In this document: positions 53,013 through 61,788 of the stretch, one piece after another
How the letters are laid out: every line of letters starts with the position of its first letter
Numbering within the stretch: position 1 is the first letter of the stretch
Assembly: GCA_031254035.1 (NCBI GenBank)
Contig: JAIRVF010000127.1
Coordinates: 1 to 64,000, forward strand
DNA length: 64,000 nucleotides
Origin: Paenibacillus sp.
GTDB taxonomy: Bacteria; Bacillota; Bacilli; Paenibacillales; Paenibacillaceae
Direction: 5' to 3'
Translations under genes and position numbers: made by a program
Notes under the pieces: generated by a model
The model's input: the letters and a program-made list of their open reading frames with translations, nothing else
Told to the model about the DNA's origin: nothing
The model's database searches: none

Positions 53013-54374
53013 TTAGTACTTTGTAGTCGGCTCCTTTACTTTATCGAACACGATAATGCCATCATACTGTTCCTTCGGCACAAACTTCATCACCATTGGT
53101 TCGATGATTTCAGAGGTCATGCCATCCTCGGCGGCATAAGTTGGCTTGAACATCCAGGCATTGTTTTTATTCGGCGACTTGTGCTTGGATAAATCAGCGA
53201 AGGCAATTTTATAACCGCTTTGTATAAACAGATTCTCTAGGCTTCCCTTCGGCATCGGTTTAATTTGAAACAGCTTCTGCGTCGTGATCGTGCTTGCTTG
53301 CCCGCTGTTCATATACAGGCCGATGACATATTCTTTATCCTTCAGTTTTTTGTTCAGCAGTTCACCCATGCTCGTAAAGCTGTTGATCCATTTTCCCTGT
53401 TCTTTGGTGGCGATTTTGGATGTGTTTTTTGCCAAATGGTCGTTATGTGCCCACAAAATCACTTTTTTCCCTGGATACATCTCCTTCATTAACCATTCCA
53501 CGTTTTCCGTCATGATCCGATCTCTGAATTCATAACCTTCCTTCGTATTGTACATTCCCATTTCAATAAATTTGATGCGGTCTTCCAAGGTTTTCACAGC
53601 GACGTCGAACAAGTGTGGATTTTTCGGATATGCCGCTACCAGCTCTTTTTTATGGTCTGTTATGAACTGGATTAATGCTCTGTATTTCGGTTCATATTCA
53701 TCTAAGACTTTCTTGATTTCCTGCTTGGCCTGTGGGTTATTGTCGTTATCTAGGCCATACTTGTTAAGAACCTCATAAAAATCGGTCATCGCCTGCATTT
53801 CAAAGTTAAAATAATCCTGCCCCTGTTCTTTGTCTACTTTTGCGATCCACTGCGAAACAAACTGCGTGAAATATCCCGATGTAAACTGCATATCATAACC
53901 GGCCAAGTATAGCGGCTTGTCGGTTTTGCTCTGCTTTTTAATATATTCGAACAGATTTAACGTCTCTTTGGAATGCCATATCGGAAAAATGGATCGTTCC
54001 ATCATCTGTTTTGGAGCCAGTGAATCCATATTTTCATAGGTCAAAAAGGAATCGCCAAGACCTGACTCAAACGCGATCACATCAAATCCGAGTTCTTCAT
54101 GCAAATATTTGATCAATCTTGTTTTCATGCTGCTGTATTCGGCGACCCGGTGAAAGTTTTCCCCCAGGCTGACAACGGTTTTATCTTTCAAGATCGGTTT
54201 AAGAAATTCCAAATCTTTATAGTCGCTTGATGTGAGAGATTTTATTTCCTGAAAGTTCCCCTTCATTGCTGAACTGGTTTGTGCAGCTGCCGCGGAAGTG
54301 TTAACGGGCGCAAGCAATAGAGAAACAGCTAACCCCGCTGCGATCATGCCTGTAAAACGTTTCATGGCTTTCAT
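53013..54374 (-). CDS. secreted erythromycin-esterase-family protein
   Basis: A 453-residue protein with a signal peptide (MKAMKRFTGMIAAGLAVSLL, ...NTSAAAAQT) and the Ere fold motifs GENFH (catalytic His and Glu region), AFESGLGDSF, PLYLAGYDMQF and WAHNDHLAK. EreA/B hydrolyse the macrolide ring, but most members of this family, especially secreted ones, have other, unknown substrates. Start ATG 54374 behind GGGAGGAGAACG. Single gene with no obvious resistance neighbours. Confidence 0.85.
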   Translation of the reverse strand: MKAMKRFTGMIAAGLAVSLLLAPVNTSAAAAQTSSAMKGNFQEIKSLTSSDYKDLEFLKPILKDKTVVSLGENFHRVAEYSSMKTRLIKYLHEELGFDVIAFESGLGDSFLTYENMDSLAPKQMMERSIFPIWHSKETLNLFEYIKKQSKTDKPLYLAGYDMQFTSGYFTQFVSQWIAKVDKEQGQDYFNFEMQAMTDFYEVLNKYGLDNDNNPQAKQEIKKVLDEYEPKYRALIQFITDHKKELVAAYPKNPHLFDVAVKTLEDRIKFIEMGMYNTKEGYEFRDRIMTENVEWLMKEMYPGKKVILWAHNDHLAKNTSKIATKEQGKWINSFTSMGELLNKKLKDKEYVIGLYMNSGQASTITTQKLFQIKPMPKGSLENLFIQSGYKIAFADLSKHKSPNKNNAWMFKPTYAAEDGMTSEIIEPMVMKFVPKEQYDGIIVFDKVKEPTTKY

Positions 54375-54580
54375 TATTACGTTCTCCTCCCTTATTCCAT
54401 TACATCATTTTCTCTTCACAACCATCGTAACGAGAACTTATAAAGATTTTATAAAGATGAAAAAAATCTTATGGGCTGCTGAAATACCGCATAAATGCCG
54501 CATAAATACACCAACATTGGAAAAATGCTATGATAGAATAGTTTTCCACAATTGCGAAGGAAATACGGAGGATCATACAT

Positions 54581-54982
54581 ATGCAAAAATTTGTTCACCA
54601 TATCTGTATCCAGACCAATCAATACAATGAATCGTTGAGCTTTTACAGGGACGTGCTAGGATTTGAATTGATTAACGAATCTCCAAATTTCCATGGACGT
54701 CATTATAATTCATGGTTAAGACTAGGAAGCTTCTGCATTGAATTGCAAACCGGAAAAATAGGAGAAACGCTGAGAGGCGCGGATTCGAATACCGAGGGTA
54801 TTATGCACTTATGTCTGTGGGTTGAGGATTTGATCCAGGAGGCCCAGAAAGTGAAGCAGCTCGGTTACAACTTTATTTTAAAAAACAACCAAGAGATATA
54901 TGAGGTCGAAAACGGGAGGCTATGTAAGCTAGTCGCGCCGGAAGGCACCATTATTGAGCTTCGAGATAACCAGGGTATATAA
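54581..54982 (+). CDS. VOC-family (glyoxalase/bleomycin-resistance fold) protein
   Basis: A 133-residue VOC protein with two beta-alpha-beta-beta-beta modules. Metal-ligand-type residues are the His-His pair in FVHHICIQ, Glu in SFCIELQ, His in GIMHLCLWV and Glu in GTIIELRD, the glyoxalase-I pattern. ATG 54581 follows ACGGAGG. Substrate unknown. Terminator at 54993. Confidence 0.85.
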   Translation: MQKFVHHICIQTNQYNESLSFYRDVLGFELINESPNFHGRHYNSWLRLGSFCIELQTGKIGETLRGADSNTEGIMHLCLWVEDLIQEAQKVKQLGYNFILKNNQEIYEVENGRLCKLVAPEGTIIELRDNQGI

Positions 54983-54992
54983 TTCCTAAGCA

Positions 54993-55040
54993 AAAAGCCG
55001 AGGAAAACCAGGGAAAGATTCCTGTGTTTCACTCGGCTTT
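54993..55040. terminator. bidirectional terminator
   Basis: AAAAGCCGAG pairs with CTCGGCTTT between the VOC gene and the MFS gene. Confidence 0.8.
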
Positions 55041-55047
55041 AGTATAT

Positions 55048-56643
55048 CTAGCTTGGCTCATGTTCGGTTCTAGGCAAGACTGCTGGAATACGATCATTCT
55101 GCTCATGCTCAGTCTCTCCACTGGGGCGTATATGCCGAAGCAAGGCTACTGCGAAGATCGCTACTCCGATCAAGAGAACGGCGCTGATCATCGAAACCAT
55201 GTTCAATCCGCTGTTAAACGCATTCCGCGCCGAGGTTAGCAAAGCTGATCCGAGCGAATTAGGAAGGTTCTGAGCTGCTTCTAAAGCGCCGACAAGCGAA
55301 TCACGGACAGCTAGGGCCGCTTCGAAAGGAACCATAGCGGGTATGGTGCCGGAAATCTGGTTGCGGTATACAGCAGTGCCGATACTCCCCAGAACGGCGA
55401 TCCCGAGTGCGAAGCCGACTTCGACGCTAGTTTGCGATAGTGCGCCTGCCGAACCAGCTTTCTCGGGTGGTGCAGATCCGACGATCATATCGGAAGTTAA
55501 GGTCATGAGCGGACCTGCGCCAAAGTTCGTAAGCGCGTAACCGACCACCAAACTGGTAAGGCTAGCAGTTGCATTGATCTGGGTAAGTAACAGTAGACCC
55601 GTCACCGAAAAAAACAGTCCAATTCCGATCAGGTATGCCGGACGGATTCGGCGCGCGATGAGTGGGGATAGCAGGAAACTGGTCATTTGCACCGCCACCG
55701 CGGGAAGCATCCACAAAGCGGCTCTGAGTGGAGTCAACCCTTCGACCAGCTGGAGATATTGCGTAACCAAGAACATGATCACACCCATGAGGAAGGTACC
55801 AAAAAATTGGCCGCCCATTGCAGTGCTTATAGTACGGTTGGTAAGCAGGCGCAGATCAAGCAATGGACTTGCGAGTTTACGTTGACGTTGTACGAATCCC
55901 AGACCAAACACGCATCCGACCACAATAGCCATCATGTTCATGGGCTGTAAACCATTCTTGGCCAGTTCCTTGATGCCATACACAGCTGGCAAAATCGCTG
56001 CAAGAGACAAGCTGACACTAGCCAGGTCCAAACGACCTGCATTGGTATTGCGATATTCGGGCAGCAGGATCGGACCAAGTATGAGCAGTAGTAGCATGAC
56101 AGGTACACCGACCAGGAACACCGATCCCCACCAAAAGTTCTCCAGCATCATACCACCGACCACAGGGCCGATAGCAGACCCACCCATAGCGCCTGCCATC
56201 CAGATGCTTATGGCGAGACCCCTTTGCTTTGGATTCTGGAACATATTGCTGATTAAAGCCAGCGTTGATGGCACCAAGGTTGCTCCAGCTATTCCAAGTA
56301 TAGCGCGGGACGCAATCAACATTCCGGGACTTGTGGAGAACGCGGCAGTCACAGAAGCGATCCCAAACACGGCTGCCCCCATCAATAGCACTTTACGACG
56401 TCCAATGCGATCTCCCAAGGTCCCCATCGTAATTAAAAATCCCGTCAGCATAAACCCATAGATATCCATGATCCATAATTGTTCAACGCTTCCAGCACCT
56501 AAATCTGCGCTCAGATACGGTAGCGCCAGGACCAGTACAAAAATATCGATGGATACGAGCAGACCGGTCAGAACCAACACACTCAGTCCAACCCACTCTT
56601 TTGTACCCGCTTGTTTATCGTTGCCCGTCATGATGTTAGTCAT
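55048..56643 (-). CDS. MFS multidrug exporter (DHA2, 14-helix)
   Basis: A ~531-residue exporter with fourteen hydrophobic helices. The DHA2 marks are SIDIFVLVLALPYL in helix 1, the GDRIGRRKVLL loop between helices 2 and 3 and the antiporter motif GAMGGSAIGPVVGG in helix 5. It resembles SmvA/LfrA, exporters of cationic drugs. ATG 56643 overlaps the end of the SRPBCC gene; a GTG/TTG at 56655 is possible. It is the last gene of the MerR operon, so the regulator likely senses the exported compound. Confidence 0.9.
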   Translation of the reverse strand: MTNIMTGNDKQAGTKEWVGLSVLVLTGLLVSIDIFVLVLALPYLSADLGAGSVEQLWIMDIYGFMLTGFLITMGTLGDRIGRRKVLLMGAAVFGIASVTAAFSTSPGMLIASRAILGIAGATLVPSTLALISNMFQNPKQRGLAISIWMAGAMGGSAIGPVVGGMMLENFWWGSVFLVGVPVMLLLLILGPILLPEYRNTNAGRLDLASVSLSLAAILPAVYGIKELAKNGLQPMNMMAIVVGCVFGLGFVQRQRKLASPLLDLRLLTNRTISTAMGGQFFGTFLMGVIMFLVTQYLQLVEGLTPLRAALWMLPAVAVQMTSFLLSPLIARRIRPAYLIGIGLFFSVTGLLLLTQINATASLTSLVVGYALTNFGAGPLMTLTSDMIVGSAPPEKAGSAGALSQTSVEVGFALGIAVLGSIGTAVYRNQISGTIPAMVPFEAALAVRDSLVGALEAAQNLPNSLGSALLTSARNAFNSGLNMVSMISAVLLIGVAIFAVALLRHIRPSGETEHEQNDRIPAVLPRTEHEPS

Positions 56644-57100
56644 TACTTTTTCCAATCGTAGACTTGTTCAGCAGCTCCTCGCCCAGTTTGTCCAAAAAGA
56701 TCTTCGTTCCATGTTCACGTTGGGCTGCCGTATCATGGCCATCAAGGAGGGCACATTGCTCCGTGTAGATAAGCTGAGTACCACCTTCTGATTGCTTGAA
56801 CTCCACCGTGGTTACGGATATCGACATCCGTGTTTCGTTCATGTCCAAAGTGTAGGTATACACGATACGTTCATCAGGCACAATCTCTTGATAGCAAGCA
56901 TCAAAGGTGAAGACAGGCCCTCCGGAAGGACCACCTTGATTGTACTCTCGCCCACCCACCCGAAAATCGAATGATTCGGCCTTCGGGAACCACTTTGCCT
57001 TAGCCTCTGGATCCGACCAAGCGGCAAATACCTTTGCCGGCTGGGCATCATAGTTCCTTTCGATAACAAAAGTGTCGTGCGTTGCAAAATGTTTGTTCAT
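56636..57100 (-). CDS. SRPBCC/AHSA1-family protein
   Basis: A 154-residue START-like protein with the AHSA1 blocks FVIERNYDAQPAKVFAAWSD, KWFPKAESFDFRVGG and FKQSEGGTQLIYTEQ. The fold binds hydrophobic ligands in a cavity. ATG 57100 has AGGAGG eight bases before it. It lies 27 bases behind the MerR gene, in the same operon as the MFS pump, and may bind the same compound. Confidence 0.85.
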   Translation of the reverse strand: MNKHFATHDTFVIERNYDAQPAKVFAAWSDPEAKAKWFPKAESFDFRVGGREYNQGGPSGGPVFTFDACYQEIVPDERIVYTYTLDMNETRMSISVTTVEFKQSEGGTQLIYTEQCALLDGHDTAAQREHGTKIFLDKLGEELLNKSTIGKSND

Positions 57101-57127
57101 CAATCTTTCCTCCTTTAAATTGGATCA

Positions 57128-57616
57128 CTAAGAAAGCTTGTCAAGGAAATCCCCAAGCATGTCGAAGTGCCGCTCCATATTTGTGCGACGTTCCGCAAAA
57201 AAATTTTCATGGCTCTTTTTTATTACGCCTAATAGTTTGGTAAAATTCTCAACAGTCAATGGTTCTTCCATCACCATCAGGTCCGATACATTTTGTAATT
57301 CTCTTAAAAGCTTCTGCTGAATTCGGATACTTTCTTTAAGTCGATGTATTTGAAGCGAAACAACTTCGAGTGGATTGTAATTGTCATCCGATAGGATCGA
57401 TTTAATTTCATCAAGTGATAAACCGAGATCCTTTAATGCCAATATTTGTTGCAACCGTGAAAGGTCTGATTCGATATATAATCTGTATCCTGAATTCGAA
57501 TATCCAGATGGTGAAAACAACCCAATTTGATCATAATACCGTAAGGTTCGAACAGTTAACCCTGTTAAATTGGCTAGTTCCCCAACTTGCCAATTTTTTT
57601 TATCTTCAATGATCAT
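57128..57616 (-). CDS. MerR-family regulator
   Basis: A 162-residue activator with N-terminal MerR HTH (WQVGELANLTGLTVRTLRYYDQ), the second helix pair around LSRLQQILALKDLGLSLDEIKSI and a coiled-coil dimerisation part (RIQQKLLRELQ), then a TipA-like C-terminus. The start ATG 57616 has GAGGGG directly before it, which is unusually close. Its promoter has the 19-base MerR spacer, and it heads the SRPBCC-MFS operon. Confidence 0.9.
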   Translation of the reverse strand: MIIEDKKNWQVGELANLTGLTVRTLRYYDQIGLFSPSGYSNSGYRLYIESDLSRLQQILALKDLGLSLDEIKSILSDDNYNPLEVVSLQIHRLKESIRIQQKLLRELQNVSDLMVMEEPLTVENFTKLLGVIKKSHENFFAERRTNMERHFDMLGDFLDKLS

Positions 57617-57654
57617 CCCCTCATTTCGCGCGACCGATTTTTACCGGTGATCTA

Positions 57655-57685
57655 AATATATACCATTACGTCACGTAAGGCTCAA
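57655..57685 (-). promoter_or_regulatory. MerR-type promoter with 19-base spacer and dyad
   Basis: On the minus strand TTGAGC and TATATT are 19 bases apart, with the dyad CTTACGTGACGTAA inside the spacer. The long spacer with a central dyad is the classical MerR architecture. Confidence 0.65.
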
Positions 57686-57827
57686 GTGAGAATGTAAAAA
57701 TAATCAGATATTCGCCAAGAGACCTTTTACAAAAAACGTTTACGTTACTTTAGGAGGAACTATCTCCCAAATGTCGAATAATACAAATATTTGCAAATTT
57801 ATCACCTTACAAAAGAGGGGTTCGAAC

Positions 57828-59804
57828 ATGAAACTAAGAAGAATGCTGTATTTCGCCACACTTGGCGCCTGTTTCCTTGGCGTTAGCACAATCTTCGGAG
57901 GCAACGTCGTCTCTGCCGCCGGAGATCAGCAACTGCAAATCAAGGATATTGTCGGCAAAAACACGCTCCTGATGAGCGACGGGTCAATGTGGTCCATGAT
58001 TGACGGCAGCCGGACGGTTTATACGAAAGGTTCCATTGAAGCCATCTCCGGCGATATATACAGAGGAAACGGCATCAACCGGGACGGAAGCTTGGTTGAA
58101 TGGAGCTTTGGACAGCCCCATCCCGTCGAAGGTACCACAGGGGTTAAACAGGTGGCTGGCCCTTATTATTGGCTGAAAAAGGATGGCACCGTCTGGAGCG
58201 GCGACAAACAGCAAAAAAACCTGAACGGCATTTTGCAAATTGCCTATGGAGCTAAGGAATTCGCAGCCTTGGCCCAAAATGGAGATCTGCTGATCCAAGA
58301 TTGGAATAAGGCAGATAAATATAAAAAATTCGGTACTGTGGCCGATCCCGCTTCAGTCAAAGCCATGGTGGTGCATCGCGACCGTGCCGCCCTACTTTTC
58401 AACAACGGTGAAGTTGTTGTTTATGAGGGTTCGAATTTTGATGATAGCGGGAAGATTATTCCCGTCACCATTGTGCAGGATGCGGTTCATATCACATACG
58501 TTTCTTCCCATCCCACCGATGTGTTAATCGTAACGCGGAAAGACGGAAGCGTGTGGTTAACAGGGGAATATACCAACCGCTGGAAGCTTGCGAAACAGGC
58601 GCCCGGCCTAAGCAACGTGGTAAAAACCGCAATCGATGTCGATTCGGATAAGCTTTCCGAAGGTTTTTATGCGCAGCGCAGTGACGGCACATGGGTGTTC
58701 AGCAAAGATGATGAAGTTAAGCCGATAGATGTGCCTGCCGTCAAGAATGTGGCCATGGCGGTTTCGGACAAAACCCCATACGTCGGGGATGCCCTCAAAG
58801 TGGATATCCAGGAAACGTACACAAATGGAGCCAAAATCAAAGTACCAGTCCAAGAAGCCAAAATCGATATGGACAAACCATACCTGCTCAAATCCCAGCC
58901 CGATGGCACTTTGAAAGCGGCGGGTGTTGGCGAAACAAAGTTGACAGTTACTTCAGGCAGCGCCACCGCAAGCGTAACCGTATCCGTCAATCTGCGTGAC
59001 CCATTAAAATATGCCAAACAAGTAAAGGGCACCGTATTCCTTCCGGTAAAACCTGTATTCAAAGCGCTGGGCGGCAGCGCAACCGTCTCAGGCGGCGAAT
59101 GGAATGTAGCGTTTGGAGATGCTTCGCTAACATTCAAAACTGGGAGTTCCACGGCCCAATTTAGCGGCAAAGACATCCCATTAAAGGCATCACCGTTTGC
59201 GGAAAACGGGGAAACCTATATCCCTGCCTCCATGTTAGGCGATGTGCTAGGAGCCAAAGTCAACTGGGATACGCAGTGGAAACAGGCGGACATCAGCTTT
59301 GGCAATGCTAAGATGACAGTCGTATCCGCGGAAACCGCGGGATTAATCAAGAAAGCAATGCAGGGCAGTCTAGCCAAATTTATTGGAAAAACGTACTGGG
59401 TGAATGATTTTGATGTCTGGGAACGCTTCTCGAAGGTAACCGTAACCGACATTCTTCCGACGGATACGGGCAGCTTCGTGATCGTCTTCAAATCCGCTGC
59501 GGGTCAAACCCTTAAAAGTTATTCCATGAATTCTTCCGAAGTAATAAAGGTGTTTACAGACTCCAGTTATTTTTTACATTATGATCCTTATAAAAAATAC
59601 AACTGGTCTTCATCCGTCTGGAAACAGATCAAAGCTGGGAAGATATCGCTGGGCATGAACAAAGAGCAGGTCCTGTTCTCCTGGGGAGATCCAATTGCCA
59701 AGAATACACAGTCAGCAAACGGCACCATCATTGAAACATGGGGTTACGGCAATTATGATGTCGTTTCATTCATCAACGGCAAGGTAACCTTGATTATGGA
59801 ATAG
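57828..59804 (+). CDS. large secreted protein: RCC1-like repeats, Big2-like and copper-amine-oxidase N-terminal domain
   Basis: A ~658-residue extracellular protein. A signal peptide (MKLRRMLYFATLGACFLGVS) is followed by ~270 residues of RCC1-like beta-propeller repeats (DGSMW, DGSLVEW, KDGTVWSG, DGSVWL, DGTWVF), a Big2-like domain (VPVQEAKIDMDKPYL to VTVSVNL), a CuAO_N stalk domain (FLPVKPVFKALGGSA, GETYIPASMLGDVLGAKV) and a C-terminal SmpA/OmlA-like part (ISLGMNKEQVLFSWGDP). The ATG at 57828 follows GAGGGG; an upstream start at 57771 follows AGGAGG too far away. CuAO_N domains in Paenibacillus usually mark wall-bound proteins. Function unknown. Confidence 0.8.
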   Translation: MKLRRMLYFATLGACFLGVSTIFGGNVVSAAGDQQLQIKDIVGKNTLLMSDGSMWSMIDGSRTVYTKGSIEAISGDIYRGNGINRDGSLVEWSFGQPHPVEGTTGVKQVAGPYYWLKKDGTVWSGDKQQKNLNGILQIAYGAKEFAALAQNGDLLIQDWNKADKYKKFGTVADPASVKAMVVHRDRAALLFNNGEVVVYEGSNFDDSGKIIPVTIVQDAVHITYVSSHPTDVLIVTRKDGSVWLTGEYTNRWKLAKQAPGLSNVVKTAIDVDSDKLSEGFYAQRSDGTWVFSKDDEVKPIDVPAVKNVAMAVSDKTPYVGDALKVDIQETYTNGAKIKVPVQEAKIDMDKPYLLKSQPDGTLKAAGVGETKLTVTSGSATASVTVSVNLRDPLKYAKQVKGTVFLPVKPVFKALGGSATVSGGEWNVAFGDASLTFKTGSSTAQFSGKDIPLKASPFAENGETYIPASMLGDVLGAKVNWDTQWKQADISFGNAKMTVVSAETAGLIKKAMQGSLAKFIGKTYWVNDFDVWERFSKVTVTDILPTDTGSFVIVFKSAAGQTLKSYSMNSSEVIKVFTDSSYFLHYDPYKKYNWSSSVWKQIKAGKISLGMNKEQVLFSWGDPIAKNTQSANGTIIETWGYGNYDVVSFINGKVTLIME

Positions 59805-59848
59805 TTCCTAAACCGGAATTCAATCACTTGGAATCACTTAAAGCAAAA

Positions 59849-59878
59849 GCCTTCAGACCAATGATCTGGTCTGAAGGC
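59849..59878 (+). terminator. hairpin after the secreted protein gene
   Basis: GCCTTCAGACCA and TGGTCTGAAGGC form a perfect 12-bp stem with a six-base loop. It lacks a T-run, so the terminator role is likely but incomplete. Confidence 0.55.
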
Positions 59879-59922
59879 AACGTGTCAAAAGATAGCCTTG
59901 AACTTCAGAGGAGGCGGCATAT

Positions 59923-60000
59923 ATGGGGAAATTAGATTTTTCAACGATTGCTAAATTTAAACTTTTTAAAACTTGGAATTTTGATCTTACTCACCATTAG
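59923..60000 (+). pseudogene. orphan ribosome site and start (possible truncated gene)
   Basis: AGGAGG at 59909-59914 is followed by ATG and the codons MGKLDFSTIAKFKL onwards to TAG at the end. From about 59941 the same bases belong to the AT-rich pssA end on the other strand. The strong site with a 25-codon stub suggests a resident gene cut by the incoming AT-rich segment. Confidence 0.35.
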
Positions 60001-60477
60001 ATAGTTAAGCAATAAAAGAATAATCGAAACAGTAATAACTCCAAAATAAGTCGATAAAAATGAAATAATAGCAAGTATACTTCCTGCAGCGGTGATTGGG
60101 ACTCCAGAAAAATAATATAACGTTTCTTCCGAAGTCGTAATATTAAAACGGGCTAATCTGTATGCTCCAAACATAGGAAACAAGCAAGTGAAAATTAATC
60201 CAATAAATCCATATTCGGAAAACCAAATATGATAAACGACAAATGCAGGTGCAACACCGAAAGTAATTAAATCTGCAAGTGAATCTAGTTCAATACCTAA
60301 ATCTGATGTTACCTTTAAAAGTCTCGCCATTCTCCCATCCATGCAATCCAAGATAACTCCAATTATGATTAAAACTAAGGCTTGTTTCGTTTTGCCCTCT
60401 GTACTCAATCCAATTGCCATAAGTCCACAGAATAAGTTCATAAAAGTAAATAGATTGGGGATGTTTGACCTAATCAT
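59941..60477 (-). CDS. pssA: CDP-alcohol phosphatidyltransferase, PssA-like
   Basis: A 178-residue membrane protein with the CDP-alcohol motif DG-x2-AR-x8-G-x3-D-x3-D (DCMDGRMAR ... GIELDSLADLITFG) and about six helices. The size and the N-terminal NLFTFMNLFCGLMAIGL match phosphatidylserine synthase (CDP-diacylglycerol plus L-serine). ATG 60477 lies behind AGAGGAG. It is the last gene of an AT-rich operon with an ATP-grasp ligase and an MFS exporter, so it could be a second PssA, or a tailoring enzyme attaching a phosphatidyl group to another alcohol. Confidence 0.85.
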   Translation of the reverse strand: MIRSNIPNLFTFMNLFCGLMAIGLSTEGKTKQALVLIIIGVILDCMDGRMARLLKVTSDLGIELDSLADLITFGVAPAFVVYHIWFSEYGFIGLIFTCLFPMFGAYRLARFNITTSEETLYYFSGVPITAAGSILAIISFLSTYFGVITVSIILLLLNYLMVSKIKIPSFKKFKFSNR

Positions 60478-60513
60478 GTATTTACTCCTCTTCAATCAAT
60501 TATTTCAAACTGA

Positions 60514-61779
60514 TTACATTTTGAATACTGATTCCTCTTTAGTTGAAGTACCTTTTAGTTGAGGTAATATAATAGCGATAATTGATATCCCGAGTATTCC
60601 TACACTTGTAATGATTATTAGCATGACCCATTGAGACATATATGAACCAATTATCAAAAAAAGTCCACTAAATAACATGGCTAACCTAAATACAAGACCA
60701 TTTACCGCCATGTAACTACTTCGTTTTTCATTGGGTATAATGTTAATTAGCATTTTTTGCCGAATTGGCATAAAAATAATTTCGCCAAATGTCGCAATCG
60801 CCATCATAATTAATAAGAAAATTGGATTTATACCTACGACCATGTAGCTATATCCTGCTACATAAGCCAGTAATCCAGAAAACATAAAAAACGTATCATT
60901 ATTTCTTTTCAACATTTTGCTGATTGGTAAAGAGAGACAAACGATTACAAGAGTATTCAAAGTAATTAAATACCCCGTCATCTTATATCCATCTACGATA
61001 AAACCAGCTGTGGTATTTTGCATATCATGATTAAGTCTTACGGATATGTAATTTGTTAAATTTAACTCCATGGATACAATAAAAATGGACGATACAGCAT
61101 ATAACATAAATACATGATCACGAAATACTTGTGCATAATTCATTATGACTGATTTAAAAAATTGAATTATAGAAGAACGCTCGCCATCGGATTTCTTTTT
61201 AAGTGGGAATAATGACTCACTAATAAAAAATCTGGTGACGAATAATGATATTACAAATATAAAAGCAATAATACCGAAAAGCGGCAACTTATATTTTGAG
61301 AAAATAAAAGCGCCGACAATACCAGAAATGGAACTAGAAAGATTCCCTGTCCAGTACGTAATTTGGTAAAGCTTTTTTCGAACTTTATCATCTGTAACAT
61401 CGATCAACATGGCGTCCGAAGCCGGTTTGCTCAATCCCCAACAAGCATTAACAAGCAGGGTAGCGGGCAATAATAAATACTCCATATGAACCCATGGGGA
61501 TATTACCAGAGCCATAATTGCATACGATACGGCACATAATAATTCGGATATTAACAACATAGGCTTTCGGCCTACAACATCAGCATAATATCCGCCTACC
61601 AATGAAAAGATAATCGCGACTATAACATTGCATATCGTTGAAACTCCCGCTATTTGAGCACCAAACAAGTTAGTAAAATAAATGGCTGTAAAAGGAATAA
61701 CCATATTATTAGACGTGTTTAACACAAAATTAATGATTATTCTAATTTTGACATTGGGATGTAATGTTTTAAACGACAC
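60514..61779 (-). CDS. MFS exporter (12-helix)
   Basis: A 421-residue major-facilitator protein with twelve helices; the A-motif loop reads GGYYADVVGRKPMLL between helices 2 and 3, and LVNACWGLSKPASDAML follows in helix 4-5. The start is GTG 61779, behind a GGGGGTGAGG stretch nine bases after the ATP-grasp stop. The codon use is AT-rich like its neighbours. In this operon it most likely exports the ligase product, as BacE exports bacilysin, and so gives self-protection. Confidence 0.85.
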   Translation of the reverse strand: MSFKTLHPNVKIRIIINFVLNTSNNMVIPFTAIYFTNLFGAQIAGVSTICNVIVAIIFSLVGGYYADVVGRKPMLLISELLCAVSYAIMALVISPWVHMEYLLLPATLLVNACWGLSKPASDAMLIDVTDDKVRKKLYQITYWTGNLSSSISGIVGAFIFSKYKLPLFGIIAFIFVISLFVTRFFISESLFPLKKKSDGERSSIIQFFKSVIMNYAQVFRDHVFMLYAVSSIFIVSMELNLTNYISVRLNHDMQNTTAGFIVDGYKMTGYLITLNTLVIVCLSLPISKMLKRNNDTFFMFSGLLAYVAGYSYMVVGINPIFLLIMMAIATFGEIIFMPIRQKMLINIIPNEKRSSYMAVNGLVFRLAMLFSGLFLIIGSYMSQWVMLIIITSVGILGISIIAIILPQLKGTSTKEESVFKM

Positions 61780-61788
61780 TTGTTTGCC

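Noticed and set aside
53013-54374. Macrolide resistance call for the erythromycin-esterase-like gene
   Set aside because: The fold is clear, but the protein is secreted and distant in context from known resistance genes, so resistance is not supported.
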